DNA of 64,000 bases. It comes from Burkholderiaceae bacterium. Lineage in GTDB: Bacteria > Pseudomonadota > Gammaproteobacteria > Burkholderiales > Burkholderiaceae_E. The number at the start of each line of letters is the position of its first letter. The stretch's first letter is position 1. A model generated the notes under the pieces. That model was not told the origin of the DNA. It made no database searches and worked only from the letters and a program-made list of their open reading frames with translations. The stretch lies in assembly GCA_023954045.1 (NCBI GenBank), contig JAMLIR010000017.1:27651-91650 (forward strand), read 5' to 3'. This document shows positions 34,613 through 46,965 of this stretch, piece by piece. The translations under genes and the position numbers were made by a program.

Positions 34613-35878
34613 ATGACGGACAAGAAGGGATCCACCGAGAAGCTCCTGTATTGCTCCTTCTGCGGCAAGAGCCAGCACGAGGTGCGCAAGCTGATCGCCG
34701 GTCCGTCGGTGTTCATCTGCGACGAATGCATCGAGCTGTGCAACGACATCATCCGTGACGAGACCCAGGCCGAAGGCGCCGCAGGTGGCCAGAAGGGCGG
34801 CCTGCCGACGCCGGCCGAGATCTGCGGCATCCTCGACCAGTACGTGATCGGCCAGGAGAGCGCCAAGAAGATCCTCTCGGTGGCCGTCTACAACCACTAC
34901 AAGCGGCTGCGGCACAAGGGCAAGAAGGACGACGTCGAGCTCGCCAAGAGCAACATCCTGCTGGTCGGCCCCACCGGCTCGGGCAAGACGCTGCTGGCGC
35001 AGACGCTCGCTCGCCTGCTCAACGTGCCGTTCGTGATCGCCGACGCGACGACGCTGACCGAAGCCGGTTACGTCGGCGAGGACGTCGAGAACATCATCCA
35101 GAAGCTGCTGCAGAACTGCAACTACGAAGTCGAAAAGGCGCAGAGCGGCATCGTCTACATCGACGAGATCGACAAGATCTCGCGCAAGTCCGACAACCCG
35201 TCGATCACCCGCGACGTCTCGGGCGAGGGCGTCCAGCAGGCGCTGCTCAAGCTGATCGAGGGTACCGTCGCCTCGGTGCCCCCGCAGGGCGGGCGCAAGC
35301 ACCCGAACCAGGACTTCGTGCAGATCGACACGACGAACATCCTGTTCATCTGCGGCGGCGCCTTCGACGGCCTGGAGAAGGTCATCCGCAGCCGCTCCGA
35401 GCGCTCCGGGATCGGCTTCGGCGCCGAGGTCCGCAGCGCCAACGAGCGCGCGGTCGGCGAGGTGCTGCGCGAGGTCGAGCCCGAGGACCTGGTCAAGTTC
35501 GGCCTGATTCCCGAGTTGGTCGGCCGCCTGCCGGTGGTGGCCACGCTCGACGAGCTCAACGCCGATGCGCTGGTGCAGATCCTGATCGAGCCGAAGAACG
35601 CGCTGGTCAAGCAGTACCAGCGGCTGTTCTCGATGGAGGGCGTCGACCTCGAAGTTCGCCCGGCGGCGCTGCAGGCGATCGCCCGCAAGGCGCTCAAGCG
35701 CAAGACCGGCGCGCGGGGCCTGCGCTCGATCCTCGAGCAGACGCTGCTCGACATCATGTTCGACCTGCCGAGCCTGCAGAACGTCCAGAAGGTCGTCGTC
35801 GACGAGAACTCGATCGAGGGCGACGGCAAACCGCTGGTCATCTACGCCGACACGCCCCGGGTTTCGGGGTCCAACTGA
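34613..35878 (+). CDS. clpX: ATP-dependent Clp protease ATP-binding subunit ClpX
   Basis: AAA+ unfoldase, 421 residues. N-terminal C4 zinc domain ([15 protein letters not shown] ... CDECIELC, residues about 14-43), Walker [16 protein letters not shown] near 120-130, Walker [11 protein letters not shown], the IGF loop (GIGFGAEV) for ClpP docking and the sensor-2 region [10 protein letters not shown]. All elements of a functional ClpX are present. It is followed by 251 bases before lon. Confidence 0.98.
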   Translation: MTDKKGSTEKLLYCSFCGKSQHEVRKLIAGPSVFICDECIELCNDIIRDETQAEGAAGGQKGGLPTPAEICGILDQYVIGQESAKKILSVAVYNHYKRLRHKGKKDDVELAKSNILLVGPTGSGKTLLAQTLARLLNVPFVIADATTLTEAGYVGEDVENIIQKLLQNCNYEVEKAQSGIVYIDEIDKISRKSDNPSITRDVSGEGVQQALLKLIEGTVASVPPQGGRKHPNQDFVQIDTTNILFICGGAFDGLEKVIRSRSERSGIGFGAEVRSANERAVGEVLREVEPEDLVKFGLIPELVGRLPVVATLDELNADALVQILIEPKNALVKQYQRLFSMEGVDLEVRPAALQAIARKALKRKTGARGLRSILEQTLLDIMFDLPSLQNVQKVVVDENSIEGDGKPLVIYADTPRVSGSN

Positions 35879-36085
35879 GCTCATCTTCGGCCAAAACGCG
35901 GCGTCCTGCGCCGATCCGCATCGATCAACCCCGATCGGGGCCGCGCGGGCGGGGGCGGCGGCTGCGCGCCGCCGGTTAGCCACCCGAAAGGCGGGCCCCG
36001 CGCCGCCGACCGTTGCGAATTGACCCCATCCGGCCGGTGGGCGGCGGGCACGTCGCGCGAATCGTCGTATCCTCGACCGGCAAAG

Positions 36086-36113
36086 CTTGAAATCCCCGCT
36101 GGCGACGCAACAT
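36086..36113 (+). promoter_or_regulatory. Possible heat-shock (RpoH) promoter of lon
   Basis: CTTGAAA (36086-36092) matches the -35 of sigma-32 promoters; CAACAT (36108-36113) is a partial match to the CCCCAT -10, with an acceptable spacer. lon is heat-induced in other proteobacteria. The rest of the clpX-lon gap (35879-36085) holds GC-rich hairpins without T runs and nothing else recognisable. Confidence 0.5.
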
Positions 36114-36129
36114 CGGCCGGGAGGTCCAC

Positions 36130-38556
<2,427 letters not shown>

Positions 38557-38614
38557 TCGCCGAAGCCGCGCGCACAGAGGGAAAACACCGCCTGTTTCGA
38601 CGCCGCGGCTCGGC

Positions 38615-38643
38615 TTGACACTGGCCGGGCCCGGCGATTTAAT
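38615..38643 (+). promoter_or_regulatory. Strong sigma-70-type promoter of hupB
   Basis: A perfect TTGACA (38615-38620), a 17-base spacer and TTTAAT (38638-38643, 5 of 6). It is the best sigma-70 match in the window. Start of transcription would be near 38650, giving a leader of about 100 bases before hupB. Confidence 0.8.
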
Positions 38644-38749
38644 ACGGCTCCACTTTGCCGCGTCAGCGGCCGTCGAAGCAACGACATCTCGAAGCGCGAC
38701 TTCCCAGGAAAGCGCTCGTCCAAAACGATTCCGGAGTGAGGGGGTTTCA

Positions 38750-39022
38750 GTGAACAAGACCGAATTGATCGACCACATCGCGAAGCAGGCGGACATCTCG
38801 AAGGCCGCCGCGGGTCGCGCGCTCGATGCGCTGGTCGGCGCCGTGCGCACCACGCTGCGCAAGGGCGGCACGGTGACGCTGGTCGGATTCGGTACCTTCG
38901 CCGTCGGCAAGCGCGCTGCGCGCAGCGGACGCAACCCGCGCACCGGCGCGACGATCAAGATCAAGGCGGCCAAGGTCCCGAAGTTCCGCCCGGGCAAGGC
39001 GCTGAAGGACGCGATCAACTGA
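38750..39022 (+). CDS. hupB: DNA-binding protein HU-beta
   Basis: A 90-residue nucleoid protein that bends DNA as a dimer. [26 protein letters not shown] and VGFGTFAV, then the arm [29 protein letters not shown], are classic HU. The start is GTG with GAGGGGG upstream. It follows lon, as in many proteobacteria, but has its own strong promoter. Confidence 0.97.
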   Translation: MNKTELIDHIAKQADISKAAAGRALDALVGAVRTTLRKGGTVTLVGFGTFAVGKRAARSGRNPRTGATIKIKAAKVPKFRPGKALKDAIN

Positions 39023-39056
39023 GGCGCCTGCAACCGCACGCCTGCGGTCCGGCGAG

Positions 39057-39086
39057 TTGATCGGTCGCCGAGGGTTCAGATATAAT
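39057..39086 (+). promoter_or_regulatory. Promoter of the tRNA-Val/tRNA-Asp unit
   Basis: TTGATC (39057-39062, 4 of 6), an 18-base spacer and a perfect TATAAT (39081-39086). The tRNA-Val begins about 83 bases downstream of the predicted start. Confidence 0.7.
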
Positions 39087-39174
39087 CGCCGTCTTCGCTG
39101 CGCATTGCGCGACGCAGGCCACGTGAGCCCGGCAGCATCGGGACGAACCGCGGCCCGCACGGTGCCCTGATCGG

Positions 39175-39250
39175 GGGTGCTTAGCTCAGCCGGTAGAGCG
39201 GCGCCCTTACAAGGCGTAGGTCGGGAGTTCGAACCTCTCAGCACCCACCA
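39175..39250 (+). tRNA. tRNA-Val (UAC)
   Basis: 76 bases with encoded CCA. The acceptor GGGTGCT pairs with AGCACCC; D arm AGCTCAGCCGGTAGAGC; anticodon stem GCGCC/GGCGT with loop CTTACAA, anticodon TAC; T-arm with GTTCGAACC. Co-transcribed with tRNA-Asp 49 bases downstream. Confidence 0.97.
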
Positions 39251-39299
39251 GCCGCCGGGCAACGCGATGGCGCGAAGAAGCAGTGCAGCATGGATACGA

Positions 39300-39376
39300 G
39301 GAGTGGTAGTTCAGTCGGTTAGAATACCGGCCTGTCACGCCGGGGGTCGCGGGTTCGAGTCCCGTCCACTCCGCCA
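39300..39376 (+). tRNA. tRNA-Asp (GUC)
   Basis: 77 bases with encoded CCA. The acceptor GGAGTGG pairs with CCACTCC; anticodon stem CCGGC/GCCGG with loop CTGTCAC, anticodon GTC; T-loop GGTTCGAGTCC. Followed at once by a strong terminator. Confidence 0.97.
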
Positions 39377-39383
39377 ACACCCG

Positions 39384-39413
39384 AAGGGCGAACGAGAGTT
39401 CGCCCTTTTTTTT
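39384..39413 (+). terminator. Rho-independent terminator after tRNA-Asp
   Basis: A perfect 10-bp stem AAGGGCGAAC / GTTCGCCCTT with the stable loop GAGA, followed by a run of eight T (39406-39413). It closes the tRNA unit 18 bases before ppiD. Confidence 0.95.
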
Positions 39414-39430
39414 CACTCTGGCAGGTGCGC

Positions 39431-41347
39431 ATGTTCGATACGGTCAGGAAACACCAACGGCTGATGCAGTTCCTGCTGCTCGTGCTGATCTTCCCGGCAT
39501 TCGCGTTCTTCGGAATCCAGGGCTACGAGAAGTTCTTCTCGGAAGAGGGGACGGTGGCCAAGGTCGGATCGAGCAAGATCAGCCGGCAGGAGTTCGAGCT
39601 GGCGCATCGGCGACAGATCGAGCAGCTGCGCCAGATGCTCGGCGATCGCTTCGATTCGTCGATGGTGGACAACGACACCGCCCGCGGCCAGGTCCTCGAC
39701 GGCCTGATTGCGCAGCGCGCGCTGCTCGCCGAGGCGCTCGACAAGCGCATCGCGGTGCCCGACGAGCAGCTGCGCCGGGCGATCGCCGCGATCCCGGGCC
39801 TCACCAGCGCCGACGGCAAGTTCGACATCGACCGGTACCGGCAACTGCTGCGCGCGCAGGGCAAGAACGAGCAGATCTTCGAGAGCGAGATGCGCAGCGA
39901 CCTCGCACTGCAGGCGCTGCCCGAGGCGATCGCGCAGACCGCGTTCGTGCCCGCGTCGCTCGTCGACCGGATGATCGCGCTGGGCGAGCAGACGCGCGAG
40001 GTCCGGGAACTGCAGTTCAAGGCGGACGACTACGCGGCGAAGGTAAGCCCGACCGACGAACAGCTCGCGGCCTACTACGAGCGCAACGCGCAGGCGTTCG
40101 AGGTGCCCGAGAACGCGCGGGTCCAGTACCTGGTCCTGTCCGGCGACGCGGTGGGCAAGCAGATCAAGGTGTCCGAGCAGGACGCGCGCGCCTACTACGA
40201 GCAGAACAAGGCGCGCTACACGACGCCCGAGCAGCGCCGCGCGAGCCACATCCTCGTCAAGGTCGAGGCGGGTGCGAGCGAGGCGCAGAAGAACGCGGCG
40301 CGCGAGAAGGCCGGGCAGCTGCTCGCGAAGCTCGAGGGCGGGGCCGATTTCGCCGCGCTCGCGAAGGCCGAATCGCAGGATCCGGGATCGGCCGCGTCGG
40401 GCGGCGACCTCGGCTTCTTCACCCGCGACACGATGGTCAAGCCGTTCGCCGACGCCGCGTTCGCGCTCAAGCAGGGCGAAACCAGCGGCGTGGTCGAGTC
40501 CGAGTTCGGCTTTCACGTCATCAGGGTCACCGAGATCCGGCCGGCCGTGCAGCGCGACTTCGAGTCGGTGCGCGCGTCGATCGAATCCGAGATCCGCTCG
40601 CAACAGGTCGGCGCGCGCTTCGCCGAGGCCGCCGAGACCTTCAGCAACCTGGTCTACGAGCAGGCCGACTCGCTCGCTCCGGCCGCGCAGCGCTTCGACC
40701 TGCAGGTGCAGACGGCCGACGAGGTGGGCCGAACCGGCTCGCCGAAGCTGCCGCGCGAGCACCCGCTGAACAACCCCAGGCTGCTGGCGGCGCTGTTCAG
40801 CGCCGACTCGATCGCCAACAAGCGCAACACCGAGGCGGTCGACGTCGGCAACAACACGCTGGTCTCGGCGCGCATCGTCGAGCACCGGCCCGCTCAGCGC
40901 AAGCCGTTCGAGGCGGTCAAGGACCAGGTGCGCCAGCTCGTGGTACGCGAGGAGGCGCACAAGCTCGCGGTCGCGGCCGGCCAGGCGAAGCTGGAGGCGC
41001 TGCGCGGCGGCGCGGCCGCCAGCGGCCTGTCGGCACCGCGCACGGTGACCCGCGCGCCCGGCGCCGAGATGCCGCCGGCCGCGATCGAGGCCGTGTTCGG
41101 GGCGCCGTCGGAGCCGTTGCCGGCCTTCGTCGGCGCCGACCTCGGCGCGCAGGGCTACGCGATCTACCAGCTCACCAGGGTCAACCTGCCCGACGCCAAG
41201 CGCGTCGCGGAGCGGCGCGACACGTATCGGCAGCAGCTGCAGCAGGTCTACGCGCAGCAGGCGCTCGGCGACTACCTCGAGTCGGTGAAGGCGCGCTCGA
41301 AGATCGTCCGCTATCCGGAGCGCCTGGCCAGCGGCGACGCGCGCTGA
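39431..41347 (+). CDS. ppiD: Periplasmic folding chaperone/peptidyl-prolyl isomerase PpiD
   Basis: Inner-membrane-anchored chaperone of 638 residues that helps proteins leaving the Sec translocon. MFDTVRKHQRLMQF starts a short cytoplasmic end, followed by one membrane anchor (about 13-32), a SurA-like N-terminal domain, a parvulin domain (RASHILVKVEAGA ... GGDLGFFTRDTMVKPFADAAF, about 275-375) and a C-terminal domain. ATG 39431 matches the family start better than a GTG six bases upstream. It sits after hupB and tRNAs, as usual in proteobacteria. Confidence 0.94.
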   Translation: MFDTVRKHQRLMQFLLLVLIFPAFAFFGIQGYEKFFSEEGTVAKVGSSKISRQEFELAHRRQIEQLRQMLGDRFDSSMVDNDTARGQVLDGLIAQRALLAEALDKRIAVPDEQLRRAIAAIPGLTSADGKFDIDRYRQLLRAQGKNEQIFESEMRSDLALQALPEAIAQTAFVPASLVDRMIALGEQTREVRELQFKADDYAAKVSPTDEQLAAYYERNAQAFEVPENARVQYLVLSGDAVGKQIKVSEQDARAYYEQNKARYTTPEQRRASHILVKVEAGASEAQKNAAREKAGQLLAKLEGGADFAALAKAESQDPGSAASGGDLGFFTRDTMVKPFADAAFALKQGETSGVVESEFGFHVIRVTEIRPAVQRDFESVRASIESEIRSQQVGARFAEAAETFSNLVYEQADSLAPAAQRFDLQVQTADEVGRTGSPKLPREHPLNNPRLLAALFSADSIANKRNTEAVDVGNNTLVSARIVEHRPAQRKPFEAVKDQVRQLVVREEAHKLAVAAGQAKLEALRGGAAASGLSAPRTVTRAPGAEMPPAAIEAVFGAPSEPLPAFVGADLGAQGYAIYQLTRVNLPDAKRVAERRDTYRQQLQQVYAQQALGDYLESVKARSKIVRYPERLASGDAR

Positions 41348-41369
41348 CCGCCGTCGGCGGGGCGGCGCG

Positions 41370-42437
41370 TCAGGGTTCGAGCGACGCGAGGATCCGCCGG
41401 GCGGCCGAGTCGATCGCGGGCGCGTCGGCGGCGCCGAGCTCCACGACGGCGGCCTCGTCGACCTTCAGGTAGTTGCGCTTCATCGACCGGTCGTACGCCG
41501 GGTCGTAGTGCAGCGCCAGCATCGACTCGACGAACGCATCCCAGTGGCCGCTGCCCGCCATCGCGCGCCATTGGTCGACCTGGCGGCGCCCGTGCAGCGG
41601 GGCGAGGCGCTCGAGGCGCTCGTCGAGCAGCGCCGGGTCGTCGGTGAAGTGGCGGTACTCGCGCAGCAGCAGCGCGGCGCGCACCGGCACGCTCGCCTCG
41701 ATCCGCGTGCACGGCGCCGCGCGCATCGCCGCGATCAGCGCGTCGGGAACGTGGCAGCGGCCGACGCGCCGGCTCTCGGACTCGACGAATACCGGCCGGG
41801 CGCGATCGAAGCGGCGCAGCGCATCCCAGAGGCCGGTCTCGAAACCCTTCTGCGAAGGCTGCCGCGCCTGCGGCATCAGGCCGAGCACCGAGCCGCGGTG
41901 ACTGGCGATCGCCTCGAGGTCGAGCACCTGCGCGCCGGCGGCGGCCAGTTGCTGCAGGATCAGGCTCTTGCCGGTGCCGGTGCGGCCCGCCAGCACGTGC
42001 AGCCGCAGCTCCTCGGGCCAGCGCTCCAGGTCGGCGAGCGCGCGGCGGCGAAACGCGCGATACCCGCCCTCGATCACCGAGGTACGCCAGCCGATCCGGG
42101 CGAACACCGTCGCCAGCGCGCCCGAGCGGTTGCCGCCTCGCCAGCAGTAGACCAGTGGCCGCCAGTCGTGGGGCCGGTCGGCGAACAGTCGATCGATCAG
42201 CGCGCCGACGTTGCGCGCGACGATCGCCGCGCCGGCGCGCCGCGCCTCGAACGCCGAGCGCTGCTTGTGGATCGTGCCGACCAGCGCCCGCTCGGCGTCG
42301 TCGAGCACCGGGGCGCTGATCGCCCCGGGCAGGCGGTCCTCGTCGAACTCGGCCGGGCTGCGCGCGTCGACGATCGCGTCGAAGCCGTCGAGCCGCGCGA
42401 CGACCTCGTCGATCGGAATCACCAGCGGATCTCTCAT
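41370..42437 (-). CDS. mnmH: tRNA 2-selenouridine synthase MnmH (SelU)
   Basis: Replaces sulfur of 2-thiouridine at tRNA wobble position 34 with selenium, using selenophosphate, via a geranylated intermediate. The 355-residue protein has an N-terminal rhodanese domain with the active Cys in YCWRGGNRSG (near residue 95) and a P-loop domain with Walker A AGRTGTGKS near 140. It implies a selenophosphate synthase elsewhere in the genome. The ATG at 42437 begins MRDPLVIPIDEV; upstream in-frame residues are unlikely. A minus-strand TAGAAT (42501-42496) may be its -10. Divergent from the DUF1178 gene. Confidence 0.93.
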   Translation of the reverse strand: MRDPLVIPIDEVVARLDGFDAIVDARSPAEFDEDRLPGAISAPVLDDAERALVGTIHKQRSAFEARRAGAAIVARNVGALIDRLFADRPHDWRPLVYCWRGGNRSGALATVFARIGWRTSVIEGGYRAFRRRALADLERWPEELRLHVLAGRTGTGKSLILQQLAAAGAQVLDLEAIASHRGSVLGLMPQARQPSQKGFETGLWDALRRFDRARPVFVESESRRVGRCHVPDALIAAMRAAPCTRIEASVPVRAALLLREYRHFTDDPALLDERLERLAPLHGRRQVDQWRAMAGSGHWDAFVESMLALHYDPAYDRSMKRNYLKVDEAAVVELGAADAPAIDSAARRILASLEP

Positions 42438-42539
42438 CGGGGCAGCGCGGAAGTCGGTGCGGGCGCCTCGGGCGACGGCGCGCGAGGTGCTGCCGATTCT
42501 AGCAGCGGGGTAGTGCGCGCATTCCGGCGCCAGGCCACG

Positions 42540-42545
42540 TACAAT
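42540..42545 (+). promoter_or_regulatory. -10-like TACAAT of the DUF1178 gene
   Basis: TACAAT lies 20 bases before the ATG, with a GAGGA ribosome site between. The minus-strand -10 of mnmH is 38 bases to the left. Confidence 0.45.
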
Positions 42546-42565
42546 CGACCACGAGGAATCCTGCG

Positions 42566-43030
42566 ATGAAAGTCTTCGATCTCGCCTGTGAACACGAGCA
42601 CCGCTTCGAGGGGTGGTTCGGGTCGGCACAAGCGTTCGACGAGCAACTCGGTCGAGGCTTCGTCGAATGCCCGGTCTGCGCGAGCAAGGTGGTGCGCCGG
42701 ATGCCGAGCGCGCCGCGGCTGAACCTGTCCCAGACGCCGGAGCCGCCCCGGCGCGACCCGCAACCGCAGGCCGGGCAGATCGCCACGGCGATGCCCACGC
42801 CGCAGCAGATGCAGGCGTTGTGGATGAAGATGGCCAGGCACCTGGCCGCGAACACCGAGGACGTCGGCGAGCGGTTCGCCGAGGAAGCGCGGCGCATCCA
42901 CTACGACGAGGCGCCCGCGCGCGGCATCCGCGGCGTGGCCACGCCCGAGCAGCGTGCCGAGCTCGAGGACGAGGGCATCGAGGTGTTCACGTTCCCCGTG
43001 CCGCCCGCGGCGAAGGAGCCGCTGCAATAG
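42566..43030 (+). CDS. DUF1178 family protein
   Basis: A 154-residue cytoplasmic protein of unknown function. It begins with FDLACEHEHRFEGWF and has a CPVCASKVVRRMPSAP stretch; with Cys8 these suggest a small zinc ribbon. A Pro/Gln-rich middle (about 50-75) and RYDEAPARGIRG-like and VFTFPVPP segments at the C-terminus fit DUF1178. GAGGA precedes the ATG. It is monocistronic and convergent with the GST gene 6 bases away. Confidence 0.9.
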   Translation: MKVFDLACEHEHRFEGWFGSAQAFDEQLGRGFVECPVCASKVVRRMPSAPRLNLSQTPEPPRRDPQPQAGQIATAMPTPQQMQALWMKMARHLAANTEDVGERFAEEARRIHYDEAPARGIRGVATPEQRAELEDEGIEVFTFPVPPAAKEPLQ

Positions 43031-43036
43031 GCCCGC

Positions 43037-43729
43037 TCAGCGCGCCGCGTATTGCGTCGCGCCGAACAGGTTTTCCCGGGCCTTGTCGTCGAGCGGCTTG
43101 CGCCGGTCGGCCAGCACGGTGATCGCGCGGGCCACCGGCCGGCGCGCACCGATCGTCTCGAACCAGCGCCGGACCTGCGGGAAGTCGGCGAGGTCGACCC
43201 CCTGGTTCGCGTGCGAGCGGATCCACGGCCAGGTCGCGATGTCGGCGATCGAGTACTGGCGCCCGCCGAGGTAGGCTCCGGTGGCCTCGAGCCGCCGGTC
43301 GAGCACGCCGTACAGGCGCTTCGCCTCGTTCGTGTAGCGGTCGATCGCGTAGGCGATCGTCTCGGGCGCGTACATGCGGAAGTGGTGCGTCTGCCCCAGC
43401 ATCGGGCCGACTCCGCCCATCTGGAACATCAGCCACTGCAGCACCTCGTACTTGCCGCGGGTGCTGCGCGGCAGGAACTTCCCGGTCTTGCCGGCGAGGT
43501 AGACGAGAATGGCGCCGGACTCGAACAACGAGATCGGCCTGCCGTCGGGGCCGTCGTGGTCGACGATCGCCGGGATCTTGTTGTTGGGGCTGATCCGCAG
43601 GAACTCGGGCGAGAACTGGTCGCCCGCGCGAATGTCGATCGGGTGCACGGCGTACGGCAGGCCGCACTCCTCGAGCATGATGTGGACCTTGTGGCCGTTC
43701 GGCGTCGGCCAGGTGTAGACGTCGATCAT
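43037..43729 (-). CDS. YfcG-like glutathione S-transferase / disulfide-bond oxidoreductase
   Basis: A 230-residue GST. N-terminal thioredoxin-fold domain with VYTWPTPNGHKVHIMLEECGLPY and SPNNKIPAIVD, then SLFESGAILVYLA (glutathione-binding Glu-Ser); all-helical C-terminal domain with the QMGGVGPMLGQ motif of the Nu-class YfcG/YghU group, which reduces disulfides with glutathione. GGAGAGG precedes the ATG. Last gene of the minus-strand acyl-CoA operon, 11 bases after the dehydrogenase gene. Confidence 0.9.
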   Translation of the reverse strand: MIDVYTWPTPNGHKVHIMLEECGLPYAVHPIDIRAGDQFSPEFLRISPNNKIPAIVDHDGPDGRPISLFESGAILVYLAGKTGKFLPRSTRGKYEVLQWLMFQMGGVGPMLGQTHHFRMYAPETIAYAIDRYTNEAKRLYGVLDRRLEATGAYLGGRQYSIADIATWPWIRSHANQGVDLADFPQVRRWFETIGARRPVARAITVLADRRKPLDDKARENLFGATQYAAR

Positions 43730-43740
43730 GGCCTCTCCGC

Positions 43741-45009
<1,269 letters not shown>

Positions 45010-45034
45010 CGCGTTCTCCTGTGTCGGTGCGCGC

Positions 45035-46135
45035 TCAGCGCACGCGCTGCGCAATCTCCCAGCCCATCTCGGCCAGCGGCCGCGCGCGCCGCCCGGCCTC
45101 GAGCGCCTGGGCGCTCGAAGCCGTGCCGTCGACGGCGCGCTTCATGATTCCCTGCAGGATCGCCGCGAGCCGGAACATGTTGTAGGCGAGGTAGAAGTCC
45201 CAGTTCGCCAGCGTGGCGGCCGGGTCGCGGCCGGTGCGCCGGCAGTAGGTCTCGACGTATGCACGCTCGCCCGGGATGCCGAGCGCCGCGTGGTCGAGCC
45301 CGGCGATGCCGCGGAACTGCCCGGGGGCGATGTGCCAGGCCATGCAGTGGTACGAGAAGTCGGCGAGCGGATGGCCCAGCGTCGAGAGCTCCCAGTCGAG
45401 GATCGCGCGGATGCGCGGCTGCTCGCGGTCGAAGATCAGGTTGTCCAGCCGGTAGTCGCCGTGGACGATCGAGGTCTCGTCGCCCGCCGGCACGTGCTGC
45501 GGCAGCCACTCGATCAGCCGGTTCATCGCCTCGATCGGCTCGGTCTCCGAGGCCTGGTACTGCTTGCTCCAGCGGCCGATCTGGCGCGCGAAGTAGTTGC
45601 CCGGCTTGCCGTAGTCGGCCAGCCCGATCGCGGCGTAGTCGATCGAGTGCAGCGCGGCGATCACCCGGTTCATCTCGTCGTAGATCGCCGAACGCCCGGC
45701 ATTCGACATCCCCGGCAGCGACTGCTCCCAGAGCACGCGACCGTCGACGTACTCCATCACGTAGAACGCGCGCCCGATCACCGACTCGTCCTCGCACAGC
45801 GCGTAGACGCGCGCCACGGGAATGCCGGTTCCCGCGAGCGCGGCGAGCACGCGGTACTCGCGCTCGATCGCGTGCGCCGAGGGCAGCAATTTCGCGACCG
45901 GCCCGGGCTTGGCGCGCATCACGTAGGCGGCGCGCGGCGTCGAGAGCCGGTAGGTCGGGTTCGACTGACCGCCCTTGAACAGTTCGATCGTCAGCGGTCC
46001 GGAGAAGTCGGGCACCCGATCGCGCAGCCAGGCCGCGAGCGCGCCGGCGTCGACGCGATGGCGCTCGGGAACGGCGATGGTGCCGCTGTAGGCGGCGTCG
46101 TTGTCGGCGGCGCTGCCGGTGGACGAATCGGCCAC
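45035..46135 (-). CDS. Aminoglycoside phosphotransferase (APH)-like kinase, probably acting on hydroxyacyl-CoA
   Basis: A 366-residue kinase-fold protein: [13 protein letters not shown] (Gly-rich loop), RAKPGP (Lys), catalytic loop [13 protein letters not shown] and metal-binding [15 protein letters not shown]. Antibiotic resistance is unlikely. The same fold forms the N-terminal part of mammalian ACAD10 and ACAD11, where it phosphorylates the hydroxyl of 4-hydroxyacyl-CoA; here it is a separate gene beside the acyl-CoA dehydrogenase, 25 bases away, so that role is the best guess. Confidence 0.88.
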   Translation of the reverse strand: MADSSTGSAADNDAAYSGTIAVPERHRVDAGALAAWLRDRVPDFSGPLTIELFKGGQSNPTYRLSTPRAAYVMRAKPGPVAKLLPSAHAIEREYRVLAALAGTGIPVARVYALCEDESVIGRAFYVMEYVDGRVLWEQSLPGMSNAGRSAIYDEMNRVIAALHSIDYAAIGLADYGKPGNYFARQIGRWSKQYQASETEPIEAMNRLIEWLPQHVPAGDETSIVHGDYRLDNLIFDREQPRIRAILDWELSTLGHPLADFSYHCMAWHIAPGQFRGIAGLDHAALGIPGERAYVETYCRRTGRDPAATLANWDFYLAYNMFRLAAILQGIMKRAVDGTASSAQALEAGRRARPLAEMGWEIAQRVR

Positions 46136-46163
46136 TTGCCCTCCGTGCGGTGGGGCGGCGCGC

Positions 46164-46961
46164 TCAGCGGCCGCCGGCTTCGCGGTTGAACCGCGGCGGG
46201 CGCCTGGCGAGGAAGGCGTCGATGCCTTCGCCGGCGTCGTCGTGGAACAGCGCCGCGACGAAGTTGTCGCGCTCGCGCACCAGCTGGTGCGCGAGCGCGT
46301 CGTGCTCGTGCGCCGACAGCAGCGACTTGATGCGGCCCAGCGCGAACGCCGGCCCGTCCGCGAGCTCGGCCGCGCGGGCCAGCGCCAGCGCGAGCACTTC
46401 GCCGCGCGGCGCGAGCGCGTTGACCAGCCCGAGCGCGTGCAGCCGCGGCGCGCCGACCGGTTGCCCGCCGGCCAGCAGCTCGTAGGCGAGCGGGTAGGGC
46501 AGGCGGGTCGCGAGGAAGTGGCTGGCCCCGCCGTCGCAGGTCAGCCCCACCTTCACGTAGGACATGACGAAGCGCGCGTCCTCGGCGGCGAACACCAGGT
46601 CGCAGGCGAGCGCTAGCGAGAATCCGGCCCCGGCGGCGGCGCCCTCGACGGCAGCGATCACCGGCCTGGGGCAATCGCGGATCGCGGCGATCCACTGGCC
46701 GAGCAGGTCGACCGAGGCCGCCTGCGCCGACGGGTCGGCCGAGCGGTTCTCGCGCAGGCGATTCAGGTTTCCGCCGGCGCAGAAGTGTTCGCCTTCGCCG
46801 GCGAGGACGACGGCGCGCACCTCGCGGTCTTCGCCGGCCGCTCGCAACGCCGCGGCGCCGTCGCGGTAGACGTCAGGGTGCAGCGCATTGCGCGCTTCCG
46901 GGTTCGAGATGCGCAGCAGCAGCACCGCCCCGTGGCGCTCGGACAGCAGGCGCGCGGCCAT
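46164..46961 (-). CDS. Enoyl-CoA hydratase/isomerase family protein
   Basis: A 265-residue crotonase-fold enzyme. The oxyanion-hole segments EHFCAGGNLNRL (near 60) and EGAAAGAGFSLALACDLVFAAEDARF (near 100-125) are clear. The position usually held by a catalytic Glu reads within VGLTCDGGASHFL, where Asp replaces Glu-type residues, so it may be an isomerase or another crotonase reaction. It starts 4 bases after the 3-hydroxyacyl-CoA dehydrogenase stop. Confidence 0.88.
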   Translation of the reverse strand: MAARLLSERHGAVLLLRISNPEARNALHPDVYRDGAAALRAAGEDREVRAVVLAGEGEHFCAGGNLNRLRENRSADPSAQAASVDLLGQWIAAIRDCPRPVIAAVEGAAAGAGFSLALACDLVFAAEDARFVMSYVKVGLTCDGGASHFLATRLPYPLAYELLAGGQPVGAPRLHALGLVNALAPRGEVLALALARAAELADGPAFALGRIKSLLSAHEHDALAHQLVRERDNFVAALFHDDAGEGIDAFLARRPPRFNREAGGR

Positions 46962-46965
46962 CGCG

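Noticed and set aside
39177-39464. Open frame across tRNA-Val and tRNA-Asp
   Set aside because: The region is fully explained by two tRNAs and a terminator; the frame simply reads through them.
45035-46135. Antibiotic-resistance aminoglycoside phosphotransferase
   Set aside because: Although the APH fold is clear, the gene is embedded in an acyl-CoA operon beside an ACAD10/11-like dehydrogenase, so a CoA-thioester substrate is far more likely.
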